Assembly (NCBI RefSeq): GCF_008831285.2 | Contig: NC_045144.1 | Coordinates: forward strand, 5,264,268-5,328,267 | Source: Nymphaea colorata | Lineage: Eukaryota; Streptophyta; Magnoliopsida; Nymphaeales; Nymphaeaceae | Length of the DNA: 64,000 bases | Reading direction: 5' to 3' | Part shown: positions 47,936 to 58,777 of the stretch, piece by piece | Layout: each line of letters opens with the position of its first letter | Numbering within the stretch: the stretch's first letter is position 1 | Made by a program: the position numbers and the translations under genes | The notes under the pieces: generated by a model | Told to the model about the DNA's origin: nothing | Seen by the model: the letters and a program-made list of their open reading frames with translations, nothing else | The model's database searches: none

Positions 47936-49250
47936 AGAGCCATCCATTGAAAGATACCAGTAGTCTTTGCCTTGTGTTTCATTTATAGTTATGCTTTACA
48001 ATCACCAACATAATCATCTACTAGATTACAGGACAGATTAATTTTTGAATTACAAAAGGATTTTTTATATTTATCTCCCATATTTTCATCTGCCAAATCC
48101 TTCCTTATCTCCTTGTGTAACTGATCTGAGCATTAGATTTATGTCTTGTAACCATATGCTGATTTTCAGCGCTTTCTTCATTGCATCGTCTATCAACCTC
48201 CCTCAAATTGGGTGGCAGAATGGAAAGCCCAAGTTTGGTTCGTAAATATTCTATGCTATTTGTCGGATGAAATCATGGAATTTAGAAAATGTTGGATAAA
48301 ATCATAAAAGTTAGTGAATTTATTGAACTTGTATCCATTAGACGAAATAGGTGCTCCTATATATTGTTTAAATTAAAAAAAGTAATGTTTTTTCTTTCAT
48401 TTGCAATACATAGAAGATATTAAACGTTTCATAATCTTTGATTCAACATTGTCAATAACATCTAATTAAATTTTATGCCTGCACAACAAATGACAGAGCA
48501 ATGTCATCGTTCATTTTTTATTCTGGCAGGAGAAATAAATACATTTTGCTCGTTGTTTTTTTTTAAAATAAAAAATAGATATGATATTTGTCGATATTAT
48601 GTACTATACTATTTTGCCCTAAAACTTACAATTCAGTATTTATCGCTTGGATATGCCTCCCTTCACAAGTTCACTATCAAGATATGCTGGCTAAGATTTG
48701 ATGATACACAAAAATCAATAAAATTGGGCAACTGTCCTTAAACTTATATGCAAAAAAAGTGCAGGGTAATACTAATAAGACTATGACAATAAATGAACCA
48801 AAAACTTGTGAAACCTTTTTACCATATTATCCTTATATATACGAATTACAAAATGACCCTTATGCAGACCAAAATGACCAACCTTTACTTTTTGTCCAAA
48901 ACCAAATTCAAATGCAAAGCAATTAGAAGAAAGCAATACAAGTTATATTTAAAGGCCTACTCGTTTTCTTGATAATTGTTTTTTCTATATGGTTTTCAAA
49001 CATCAAAATAGGATTCTCGATCTTAAACTTCTCATTAAGCTGAACTGAAAACTATAGCCCCCGATTTTGACTTACACTTGTCTCCTAGTGTTTTAAGCTA
49101 TTTTTTATAAATATAATCTTACAGGTGAATAAAAGATGTGAGAAAGAGAAATTAGGAATAAGGATAATGAAAAAAGAAATTGATGTTTAAATAGGATTTT
49201 TAAAAGTTAAAAACTATAAACCTTTATGAAATTGCACGTGGTTTTTCAAA
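47936..49250. other. Unduplicated AT-rich DNA, no gene seen
   Basis: Beyond the end of the duplications. Only short open frames without recognisable domains. Confidence 0.6.
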
Positions 49251-49422
49251 CCTATACCGGTAATTGTCATAACCACTACAACTCTATACCGGTGGTTTCT
49301 AGCGCCGTAGAGAGTCCTATACCGGTGACGACTGGTATTTGATATAGATATCTACCGGTGATTACGTTGGCCGATACTGTCGCATCACCGCTACATAGGG
49401 GTGGTTTTCTCACCGGTATACC
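49251..49422. repeat. ACCGGT-type subterminal array, probably CACTA-derived
   Basis: TATACCGGT or ACCGGTG recurs at about 49254, 49287, 49322, 49352 and 49413, with a related CACCGCTA near 49386. A CACTACAAC string at 49274 could be an element start. Clustered short motifs beside CACTA are the usual look of a subterminal region. No coding part is present. Confidence 0.5.
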
Positions 49423-49573
49423 CAGGGGGGGCTAGGCCATGGCCCCACCCTGGCCACTGAAAAAAAAAATTACATTGAAAAAAAAAAAAATTTAATTGCA
49501 CAATCTGTTTTTTGGATTTGAATTCAATTTGGCCCTACCCGGATCCAGAAGTTGGACTGTCGGCCCGCCCCTG
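49423..49573. mobile_element. hAT-like MITE, 151 bp, with 8-bp target duplication
   Basis: Starts CAGGGGGGGC and ends GCCCGCCCCTG, which are inverse ends. Flanking octamers GGTATACC (49415-49422) and GGTGTACC (49574-49581) agree at seven of eight positions, the length expected for hAT insertions. It inserted into the ACCGGT array, since the left octamer is part of that motif. No coding capacity. Confidence 0.8.
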
Positions 49574-49664
49574 GGTGTACCTTCCTCAAACCACAAAAAA
49601 CCGCAGGCCATAACTGGCCACTGTTGTTTGATGCACAAGCACGCCTCAAGTGTGCCTCTCACAA

Positions 49665-49712
49665 ACTCTCTCTCTCGCTCACTCGCTCTCTCTTGCTCGC
49701 TCGCTCTTTATG
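49665..49712. repeat. Imperfect CTCT/CGCT low-complexity tract
   Basis: Runs of CTCTCTCTCGCTCACTCGCT and similar. No further structure. Confidence 0.8.
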
Positions 49713-49829
49713 ATTTGCTTTCACGCTTGGATCTTTTTCCTGTTTTTTTATAGTATAGTTATATTTTGTTTTGGTTTACTTTTTCTTAGTTCATTTAGCT
49801 AACGTTGGATGAAATATTGCAGCAACATC

Positions 49830-50300
49830 AATCCAGGCACAGAGGAATATGGTTGGCATGGAAAACTTGTGACCTTTAAGATCCCACGAACCATACTCTG
49901 GAAAGACCTCCCTATCTTCTGGCTTGTTGCTCACCTCTTTAGGGAAACCTGAACAGAAATGTTTGAGAGAAGATCATGATTTCAAGTAGAACTTTTGGAC
50001 AAGATTATTTTCCGCATTCTCCAATATCCGAGTCTTGCCAAATGACATGCTAGGCATCGAACAAGCACCAGGAAGAGGTGAACGATCTTCTCAGCTTTAC
50101 AACCAAACAATAAATCCTGCCAAAATTTCAAAAATTGTAAAGTTATTACTTTTCATCTTTTAAAAGTAAACGTAGGGAATAAGAGACAAAGTAGAGCAAA
50201 CTCAGTTACCATGTATTCCATGATCTTCATCATCAACGATCAAAAGTGCATATACAATAGCATGTGTTGCCTCTAGTATTCCCTCACGCGCAAACCTATA
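49830..50300 (-). pseudogene. Exon-like islands on the minus strand, gene unidentified
   Basis: An exon-like piece at about 50298-50212 has an AG before it and an ATG/GTAACT donor after it; it reads AREGILEATHAIVYALLIVD and DEDHGIH. Downstream on the same strand, after a TTTGGCAG acceptor near 50116, one frame gives CSMPSMSFGKTRILENAENN and, past a stop, PEDREVFPEYGSWDLKGHKF. The amino-acid pattern looks like real protein, but I cannot name the family, and at least one stop interrupts it. It could be a fragment of an unknown gene. Confidence 0.4.
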
Positions 50301-51820
50301 AATACACCTTTAAATAAACAGAGAAATTCTTATCTTTGATCTGATCCATATTCAATCACTTGGCTAATATGACTAATATTTGTTTCGTCGTGAAACATCT
50401 AATGCCTCAGCATCATTGTTTTGTGGATATGCCATTGTTCGGTTTTATGTCCTGCAAACTAACACTCATTCATTTACATTTCTCCTCATCGATTCTAGCA
50501 GTTGCAAAACTATCCAACAACAATTGTAGCTTGGTTTAGAGTTCTACAATCAATTTCATATGGCCTATTTCTTGACAATTGTGTAAAAGATATTTGCGGT
50601 TTTGACTATTACATCTCACAAGCTTGGTTTCAGGCTGCATGTTTTCGTTCTGCAACATTTGTTCTCACTGGTGTGCCTTCTTATTTTCTATCTCTATTTA
50701 TTCATTCCTTGTGATATACAACTTATTTTCCATGGCAATAACTTTTGATTTTTACTTTTCAACATTGGAGGAGGTAGCGATTCATGTTTCTTTGTTTATC
50801 CTATATCAAGTTACACGTAGCTTTCTGCTTTTATGTCTAGCGAGGAGTTATAACTGAATTGTTGCTGAGCTGATGACATTTTGTGCAGACGTCCCCTCAT
50901 CATGAGATGACTTGATGAAGCATAAAAGGCAGGCTAGATGATTTAAATGGTTTTTGTTTGTTGTATCATAGTTGAACAGTTAAAATAATTACACCAAGCC
51001 TGTTGATGTTGTAAATTTTTTTTGTTTGCTTGCCTTTTTTTGAAAAGATAATAAAATACCATTTACCACCAAATGTTGTTAAAGGTGTTTCCTTAAGATA
51101 GGTATAAATTTCAGAATGGCGCATGCTAGTGATTTGGAAAAGAATGCAATTTATTTCTGCATCTCCAAAACCCAATGATTTATTGAAACATGATAGTTTC
51201 ACAACATGTCCTCTTTTGAAAAATTATAAGTATGACATGAAATCAATCATCTATTATAAAGCTAATGTATCATATCTCTTTTTGAGAATAGTTGTTGTTT
51301 TAGTCTTTTTTTAGTTCACAATTTCCCACATTTTATTCAATAATTGAGAGAAAACTCCACGATTACATCCTCCCGGTCAAACCCTAAGTCCTGCATCCTC
51401 GGTTTTGTGTGCAATTAAATTCATCGTGAAGCATATTAAACCAAAAAGAACGGATTTCTATTAGCGATTGTCCTGTGAGCACACAACTCTTTAATTTTGT
51501 CTTTAGTATATAATCAGAGGTTGCAACTTTAATATGTCATTTAGAAATATGGTATTTGGTCGTGTTTATCTTCAAACCTAAAATTGGTTTAACCACTTGA
51601 GAATCTTATGTTGCTAGCTCATGTTCTCAGATGTTGGAGTTTTTTTAAAACATGAAGACTTGCTTGTTCTGCTATTTTTGAATTTCTCGGAATTTGCAAT
51701 TCTTAATTAATCTTAACAATTTATGTCTATTTGTGTGCCAATGGATGTGGCAGTCTTGCATATGTCGTACAATTTTTTGCATTTTTCTTCATATTTCCTA
51801 ATTCTTTTTGTGCATTTCAG
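50301..51820. other. AT-rich DNA without identified gene
   Basis: Open frames such as those at 50502-50857 are hydrophobic and T-rich, without known motifs. The last 100 bp form a pyrimidine-rich intron end before the D2HGDH-like exon. Confidence 0.5.
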
Positions 51821-51911
51821 GTTCAACTCATGGCTTCCATAAAGAAGCTGTTGGATCCCAATGGAATAATGAACCCATACAAATGTTCTTCATCAGTCCG
51901 TACTTTGCTGA
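51821..51911 (+). pseudogene. Last-exon fragment of D-2-hydroxyglutarate dehydrogenase, frameshifted
   Basis: After TTTTTGTGCATTTCAG the frame reads VQLMASIKKLLDPNGIMNPY and K. This is the C-terminal end of plant mitochondrial D2HGDH and the wider FAD-linked oxidase family, which typically ends ...LDPxGILNPYKVLP. Directly after that Lys an extra T puts the expected VL...-stop into the next frame; reading +1 gives VLHQSVLC-stop, with TGA at 51909-51911. No upstream D2HGDH exons (FAD-binding part) were found within several kb. The piece is a non-functional single-exon remnant of an enzyme that oxidises D-2-hydroxyglutarate. Confidence 0.7.
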
Positions 51912-53518
51912 AGGTAATATAACTTTGGTTGACTCCAGAGTTCCTTGTTATACTCTCCTTATGTCACATTTTTTGAAAGTTAATGCTCATGTGTTAGCAT
52001 AAAAAATTACTCTGTGTTCCTCTTCTGGATGATAATTGACAATGTGTTCTTGTTTTTCAAGTGCCCATGTCCACAAAATTAACATCGTCATTGCTCTATA
52101 CAGAAATAAATAAAAATTAGCATCGTCGTTGCTCCTTTCCCCCGCCAGCCAATTTTTCTGGCTCCGCCACTGTACTCAACCCCTTACTTTGTAAAGTACA
52201 GACCTGCTTTTCGTATCTCAAGTACCACTTCTGCTTGGCTTCAATTTGTATATCAGCAGTTCAAATAGAGATTAGCCACCCACCAACCTCTCCTCCATCC
52301 ATTGTGCCAACCCTCTTAAGGATTTTAAATTTTTCTCTTCATCTACTCTCGTAAACATAAATACACACTCTGAAACACACGTGCATGCACACATACACAC
52401 ATACAACTTTTGGTTTCATTGTATGGGTCTTAATTTGCCTATAGCAATTAAATGTTGAATTGCGATTTGCTTCATGGTGTTTGGTAACAAGAACATTTTG
52501 TTGTTTGGAAAGCAGAGTTCTATAAAGTAAAACAATTGAGTGGGAAAGAATGCTGCCTTCCAGTTACCAAATTCCCTTGAATTGTTGACACTCTTTTCGA
52601 GAAAATTGGGAAGAAGAAGCCGCAGTAGCGCATGTTAGGCCAAGCTAATCTACAGAAATTTGAAGGACACGTCTCCCTTTAGATGTACGTATAATGTGTG
52701 GCCAATCAAATTTGACGATGGAAAAATGTTCTCTATCTTAAATTGCAGGTTGTGGACCAGAGAAGGGAAACTTTTCATGTGGACATTAGAAAAGATCAGC
52801 CTTACATTCATTATTTCAACTTGGCTTTACCTTTTAATTTTTTTCATGTACAAAAAAACACAAAATTTGCAAAAGGCAACCTAACATTTGAGTGATATAG
52901 CAAAAAAGTGCTAATGTTTTGAAACTTTTCAATTCACTGCCTTGTATGTGGAGCTATATTATGTGACTCGTGTGGGCCGTTGCCTTTGAAATCTTTTACT
53001 GCGAGCGAGTTAGACATGTGTGCAGCCACATGTAGTGTTGCCCACATCAGACTTAAGTGATACCCCGCAAGCACTCATTCTTTTTAGTCAGAGACAGGTT
53101 AAGGTCCTTTATCCAAAATTTTCTAGCTTTATCATTATTCGGGCGGTTAAATGTAACTGTCCTGAAAAACAATAAGGTACCGTTTGATTGCCCTGATCCT
53201 AGATTTGGGATTGATTTCAAATTCTTAGTCTTAAAACCAGAGCTTTCTCAAAACCTCTTCTGCCTCGTTTCATGGATCTCTCTCTCTCACATCTCTTATT
53301 ATCTTCAGCATTGACCACTTTTCTTTTTGTTTCCTGCATGGGTAGGCCAGCCCAAATAAGTTTCTCTCTCTCTCTCTCCCCCACTAATTGAGGGTTTTCA
53401 TGGTCAACACTCTATCGGTCAACTGTCTCTCTTTCTGTCTCTTCAACAAGCCCAAGACAGACTGTAGGAGGACCCCCTACCAGTGCATCCCAAAGAGGAT
53501 TAAAGATCCACCCAAGTG
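51912..53518. other. AT-rich DNA without gene
   Basis: It holds a short direct duplication near 52078-52130 (two AAATTA(A/G)CATCGTC(A/G)TTGCTC units) followed by TTCTGGCTCCGCCACTG at 52153-52170. That string resembles one end of a hAT-like CAGTGGCGGAGCC element, but no partner end was found. A (CT)n-rich patch lies at 53362-53380. Confidence 0.5.
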
Positions 53519-53526
53519 ACCAGACC

Positions 53527-53722
53527 CAGGGGCAGAGTGAAGGAGGGGCCTGCAGAAGCATTGGCTCCCCCTCAAAAAAATTGTTTAAAAAAATTTACAT
53601 GTGAATTTTAAAATATTTCACTTATCCTACATAAAAATTTTGAAAATTGGTATTTCGGTTCCTATCTAAATTTGGAAACTTTAATTCAGCCATCTCATAA
53701 AAAATTTCTGGCTCCACCCCTG
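53527..53722. mobile_element. hAT-like MITE, 196 bp
   Basis: Left end CAGGGGCAGAG, inverse of the right end CAGGGGTGGAG. The flanking octamers ACCAGACC (53519-53526) and ATCGGACC (53723-53730) agree at six of eight positions, consistent with an old 8-bp target duplication. The interior is AT-rich and non-coding. Confidence 0.7.
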
Positions 53723-53730
53723 ATCGGACC

Positions 53731-54170
53731 CCTTTGACCTGCCCACAGTTTGATCTCAGACCTGCAATTCCAGCTCTTTTGTGGATCAGAAATCTGCCAA
53801 ACGTGAGATTTGTTCAGATCTCAGATTTATGGTAAACAAGTAGGGCTTAGGGGGGCTTGATTACTTCAAATTTGAATCCATGGGTCTGAAGTGATATACT
53901 TTTACTGGTGTGGTAAAATTTCTACAGTAAAATCCATGGTTCATTTAACTAAGAATCTTAAGTCAGATCTAAGTCTTACAATTGAAATCCTTGTTTTGTG
54001 TTTTTTCATTAAAAAAAATGTCGGATTTAAGTAACGGAGGGGGGTCGTCATACCTTAAATTCAAGGTTCTCAAATCTTGAGGATTTTAAATCATGACACT
54101 CAATTGCCCCTAAGAAAAAGAATAAGAAAAAGAAGAAGTCAATACCATTCTCGATATATTTTTTTGTCCA
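53731..54170. other. AT-rich spacer, no gene seen
   Basis: No open frame with recognisable content. A purine-rich AAGAAAAAG tract lies at 54112-54140. Confidence 0.55.
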
Positions 54171-54179
54171 CCTTCGAGA

Positions 54180-54405
54180 CAATGTCGGTAAAAACAAACT
54201 ATTACTTACGTGCTGGATGTCGGTAAATAATCAATATTTACGTACGTGTTTGGCACGTCAATGATAGTACCTACACCAACGGGATGCTCCGACATGTCGG
54301 TGATGACTTTTTACCGACACTCTCTTCACCAACGATTAATAAAAACCATCAGAAAAACAATTACCGAGGTATAGCCATTTTTCACCGACATTTTTTACAG
54401 GAGGA
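54180..54405. repeat. GTCGGTAAA/CACCGACA subterminal-type array
   Basis: GTCGGTAA or GTCGGTGA recurs at about 54185, 54220 and 54297, with inverse forms TTACCGACA near 54312 and TTCACCGACATT near 54381. The pattern resembles CACTA subterminal regions. No CACTA terminus or transposase is seen here. Confidence 0.5.
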
Positions 54406-54698
54406 TAGGTGAAAATAACAGTCTTTGGATGCCACTTGCCTGGTCATGATAATTTTGTCATAGCTCATCAACATGCACCCGTAACATCCATTTGAGCTGC
54501 TTGCGATTCCTGTTATCTTCTGTCCTTGGTCAGAGGAAATACCAGCAGGGCTCACAATGTCTTCCCTTTCAGCATTCAAAGCCAAAATGTTCTAGCTATG
54601 GGGCATTAGATACAAAATTTTAAATTTTTAAAAGGTACTAATATGTAAATGATAAATACTGCTTAGAAATACCAATACCAAAAAATGGAGTCCGCATG

Positions 54699-54873
54699 CA
54701 GGGGCAGAGGTAGGGGGGCCGGCAGGTGCCCTTGGATTTAAAAAAAAAAAATGAAAGTATTACTCATAAATTTTGAAATTTTTATTTAATCTATATATGC
54801 AATTTTAAAAAGTATATTTCGGCCCTCTTAAAATTTCGAAACTAAGATAAGGCCTACACAACCTCTGCCCTTA
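54699..54873. mobile_element. Decayed hAT-like MITE
   Basis: Left end CAGGGGCAGAGG and right end CCTCTGCCCTTA (expected CCTCTGCCCCTG). The interior is AT-rich like the elements at 49423 and 53527. No target duplication can be recognised, so the limits are approximate. Confidence 0.5.
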
Positions 54874-54879
54874 GCCTTT

Positions 54880-55330
54880 CTTGAAGGGATCACCAACTTC
54901 CTTGCATTTTAAAATTCTCTTCTTTGCCCTCGAGGAGGTTTTCTTGGCAGAGGGACTCCCAACATTGGACATGTTTGGTGGGCAAATTATGAAATCACTA
55001 TTTCAAAGTTGACACAGACCCTGCAACTCATGGTCAGATTTTTTCTTCCCCTCATTGGTTGAATGCTTGCCAATGCATTAGCGGAAGTGCCCAATGACAA
55101 AGCTGTTATTCCAGAGGATACTCCATCGGCAGAAGTGTTGAATGACAAAGCTGTTAGTGCCAGTGATGCTTATTTTAGCAGCTCGATCCTCATTAGTCAT
55201 GGATTAATCAATGATAACATCTACATTAATGGACAAACATAAGAACAGAGGGCTTTCATCACTATTTTAGATTAAGCTTTTATTAGTATAGAAATAGGAA
55301 TATCAACAGTATCAGATGTCCTCTTAATCA
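54880..55330. other. Unassigned repeat-like DNA
   Basis: Two units of GAAGTG...AATGACAAAGCTGTTA at about 55084-55107 and 55131-55155, and a GCCAGTGATGC motif. No gene; possibly interior of a degenerate transposon. Confidence 0.4.
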
Positions 55331-55339
55331 TGTTCACTT

Positions 55340-55730
55340 TTTGGGATACTCATATATTCATATTTGAATATGAACAAAGAAAAGTAATTTCCAAATCTGA
55401 ACTCCGATTTTACAAACTGAAACCGGTCTAGGTCCGGTTCTTATATCCATATCCAAATCCAAATCAGAATTTGAACCTAACCCAAACGATTTTTAAAATG
55501 TACGGACATTGGATATAAAATATTTGTTATAAACGAAATCTGATCTGAATCCAATTGGATATTTATACATATCGGAATCCACATCTAAATCCGATCGGAT
55601 GTCATTTCTTAAATCTGAATATGATCTGATTTCTTAATTAAATATTAATTTTTTAATACCCAATTTTTTTGGAATGTTTCAGTTAGATATCTAATTCAAA
55701 TAAGATACATTGACATCCCCATATAAAAAT
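55340..55730. repeat. Degenerate ATCCGAT/AATCCAAAT-rich repeat
   Basis: Dense runs of TCCATATCCAAATCC, AATCTGATCTGAATCC and CTAAATCCGATCGGATG words, a style common in dispersed plant repeats. A related vocabulary occurs at 640-860 and 8360-8580. Family not assigned. Confidence 0.45.
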
Positions 55731-56009
55731 TTTGGTCACCCTTGCATGATTGATGGAAAACAAAGTGAGGATGGAGTATCGAAACAGTTCTTTATGATGG
55801 ACAACTGTGATTCAATGCATCATATGAAAATTTTGACTTTGATTGGATGTTATTTTTTTGGCCAATCCTGATTAAATGATTTTATATTGAGGACAATGAC
55901 ATATAGGGGAAGTTCAACGCTGCATACGGCAGGAAAATCATTGGGCTTGTAATCAATTTTGTTGAGATTGTCACATGCATGCTGGTTTATGTTGGTGATG
56001 TTAAAAGGT

Positions 56010-56484
56010 CGGGTTAGCCTTTACCAGCGGAAGACAAACGTCGATAAAGAGTTTTCAGCAACAGCCAATTTAAAAACGTCAGTGAAAGTGCCCATCCTTG
56101 ACAACCACATTGAATGCGCCAATGATAGCCGTAGTTATACCAACGGAGAATGTGGATGTCAGTAATAGTTCATCAGAAAAGTCTTTCATCGACGTTAGCT
56201 CGAGGTAGTATCCTTACAATCAAAATTTTTAACAACGATCACTGCCCGGCCGTCGATGAATGTAACACTGGGATAACTTTCAACGACACTTTGTCCCTGG
56301 CCGTCGATGAAGGTCAACTTTTATCGATCTCTAAACATCGGAGAAAGTGGACTTTCATTGACGTTGGCTTCCGACCGTTGATGAAGGTCCATCTTCAGGG
56401 ACGTTGAGAGGCGGACATCGATAAAAGTCAACCTTCACACGACCATCCTGCCACTTACCGGTGAAGAAAAGATTTTTTGTAGTG
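56010..56484 (-). mobile_element. CACTA transposon end with subterminal repeats
   Basis: The right edge reads TTTTTTGTAGTG (inverse CACTACAAAAAA). Inside it, GTCGATGAA, CGTCGATAAA, GACGTTG and CCGTCGATGAAGGTCAAC-type motifs recur at least ten times in both orientations over 450 bp. These are hallmarks of a CACTA terminus; the target triplet would be CTT (56485-56487). No transposase and no opposite end were recognised. The frames across it are by-products of the repeats. Confidence 0.75.
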
Positions 56485-56505
56485 CTTGATTTGCACTACA
56501 AAATT
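56474..56505. repeat. Perfect short palindrome at the CACTA terminus
   Basis: TTTTGTAGTGC (arm 1), a 7-base spacer TTGATTT and GCACTACAAAA (arm 2) form 11-bp inverted arms. One arm is the CACTA end itself; the other is a second CACTACAAAA facing right. Confidence 0.85.
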
Positions 56506-57845
56506 AGATATAAGTTGATATAATACTTTGAATTTACAAATTCATCTTAATTTGTTCATTGAACGCCTCCTATTAATAAGAAACAAATGCTCTTAATTAA
56601 GTAAAAAACTTTGACAACGCTGCGTTTTGGCTCGATAGGTGATATGGCTCATTGGCCATGTTTTTGACAAAAGTATACAGCTTTCTTCCGGTGAGCAATA
56701 AGATAATCCCATTGTTTGAGTGAAGGCCGATGCTCCACCTTTTTCCCCTCATTTCCTCGAGGGTTCAGGACTGCTTTGTGGCCTCTCTAGGACAAACGTT
56801 CCACTATAAGGTATATTTGCATATTGATGCCCATTTCCCTCTTGAAACACAAAGGGTTGACGCCACAAGAGTTTAAACTGAAGACTGGCCATTACCATTA
56901 CCATGCCCCACACCGGCCATTGCACCAACCCCCTTGGGGATAACTATACAACTTTTTTACCAACATTAAGCTGATAATGCATGGTAGGGGAGAAAAAGCC
57001 ATTTTAAGTACATTTGTAATATGATGGGAGAACAGAAGCCATTTAATAGTTTCATATCAACTGATGCTTTTTTTTTTTTTTGTGGCATTAGCTTGCCGTG
57101 ACTGTATACCTTTAGTGGCCACCAATATCTAACATCAGCAAATCCGTTCTGTGTTCAGTGGAGTTCTTTTTAGTGTCGTAAATGATTACAGGAAAACAAA
57201 AAAAGAAGAGGCTATGGTCGCCAGTAGGTGATCACGTACATGTGATCACTGTGGAAATCTAATTCAGTTTAGTTTAATTAATTGGACACAAATCCATATA
57301 CAATTTTGCAACGAAGGCAGAACCCAAATCTCGTGAGACCCAGATTAACTAAGGTTGGGTCCAACGAATTACACATTTCAATAGCTCATAGGTTTGTTTG
57401 TCGCTACGAGTGGCTGACTTGTCTAAGGCTTTTCAGGGACGACCGAAAAAATTGCAATCATATGTATTAGTAATCAAAACTGGAATTGGTTTTTAATCTA
57501 ACTAGGTTTAAGTCTGAATAATGAAAAAAGAATTCTGCTGAGTAGGAACAGGTTAAGTTGAATTTGACAAAGGCTGCTGCCTACCCCATCCCAGCTATGA
57601 CTGCATACTATACTCGGCTGCGAAACTGATTGTGTACACTACCTTTGTTTATGTAATTTCATGCATCATTTTGACTATAACAAAAAAACTTATCATAATA
57701 CAAAAAAAAAACATTTTTTAGGGATAAAAAAGAACAATACAAAAAAAAAATAGAGATTTGATAAAGGTAAAAATTGTCAGTTTGTCTATATGTGCACATA
57801 GTTATTATCACTATACCTCTTTAAGAAACAAAAACATTTTTTTGT
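56506..57845. other. Intergenic DNA, no gene seen
   Basis: Mixed composition with a poly-T run at 57069-57081 and poly-A tracts near 57700-57750. The open frame near 57282-57470 shows no domain. Confidence 0.55.
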
Positions 57846-58150
57846 CTTGCTTATAGCGTTATCTTGTTATCTCATAAATATTTTATTATCTCATACTTAT
57901 ATTTAGTGTTATCACATTCATTATCTCATAAATATTTTATTATCTCATAAATATTATCTCATGCTTATGTTTAGCATTATCTCATGCATCCATCTGTTCT
58001 CTCATTATTTCATACATTTTGTGTTATCTCATAAATATTATTTCATACTTATATTAGACGTTATCTCATACATTCGTCTGTTCACTATCTCATTATCTCA
58101 TAAATCTTTTGTTATCTCATAAACATTACACATTACTTCATACTTGTTTA
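57846..58150. repeat. Degenerate minisatellite of TTATCTCATAAATATT type
   Basis: TTATCTCATA(A/C) recurs about a dozen times with spacers of variable length (AATATTTTA, CTTATATTTAG, CATTCGTCTGTTC). It looks like an old tandem array with higher-order units near 100 bp. Confidence 0.8.
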
Positions 58151-58777
58151 TTATTTATTTCACATGCATGCATATATAATATTTGCAGTAGGGTCCACCC
58201 TGGATGTACGTTCGTTGCACACAAGGATGGGATACATTACTCGGTCTCACTCTACTAAAGCTAGTTGTTTACATTGTTCTGTGTACAAAAAATTATGCGT
58301 TGGGTGGTATAATAACCAGAGTATCTCTAACCAGTAAAAAGGGGAGCCCTTCTTTACAAGGGCAAAAAAGGTAGTGAAAAAATTAAAAGTAAAAAAATAA
58401 TTTTTTTAAAAAAAATCTCAAAAATGCCCTAACTTCTATTTTTTTTTTAGTGCAATGTATGTTGTGTGTACCATCAACCTATAGTAGAGGTGATTAGATT
58501 TGTGAGATGGGCCACAATCTAGTCAAGTATCGATTAGATTGAAATTGAGTATACCCTTAACTTATCCATTTCTGGATATTTATATATTGGAATTCACATT
58601 CGGATAAGAACAAAAATAAGTAATGATAGCACGCTTATATGGAAATCATCATGTTTTAACCTGAAATATCTTCTCGCTTGCAGCTGCTCCATGTCCATTA
58701 ATTGAGAGGGACAATGTCGAGGAGAGTTCAAAGTGCTCGAGCCAAAGCTCATGGAGTACCACGCCGCAGGGATAGAA
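58151..58777. other. 3' flank of the UGT gene
   Basis: No gene. It contains the downstream region of the minus-strand UGT gene and AT-rich DNA with poly-A and poly-T runs near 58380-58450. Confidence 0.6.

Noticed and set aside
52071-52170. A fourth hAT-like MITE ending TTCTGGCTCCGCCACTG
   Set aside because: Only one end is visible; no inverted partner or target duplication within a few hundred bases.
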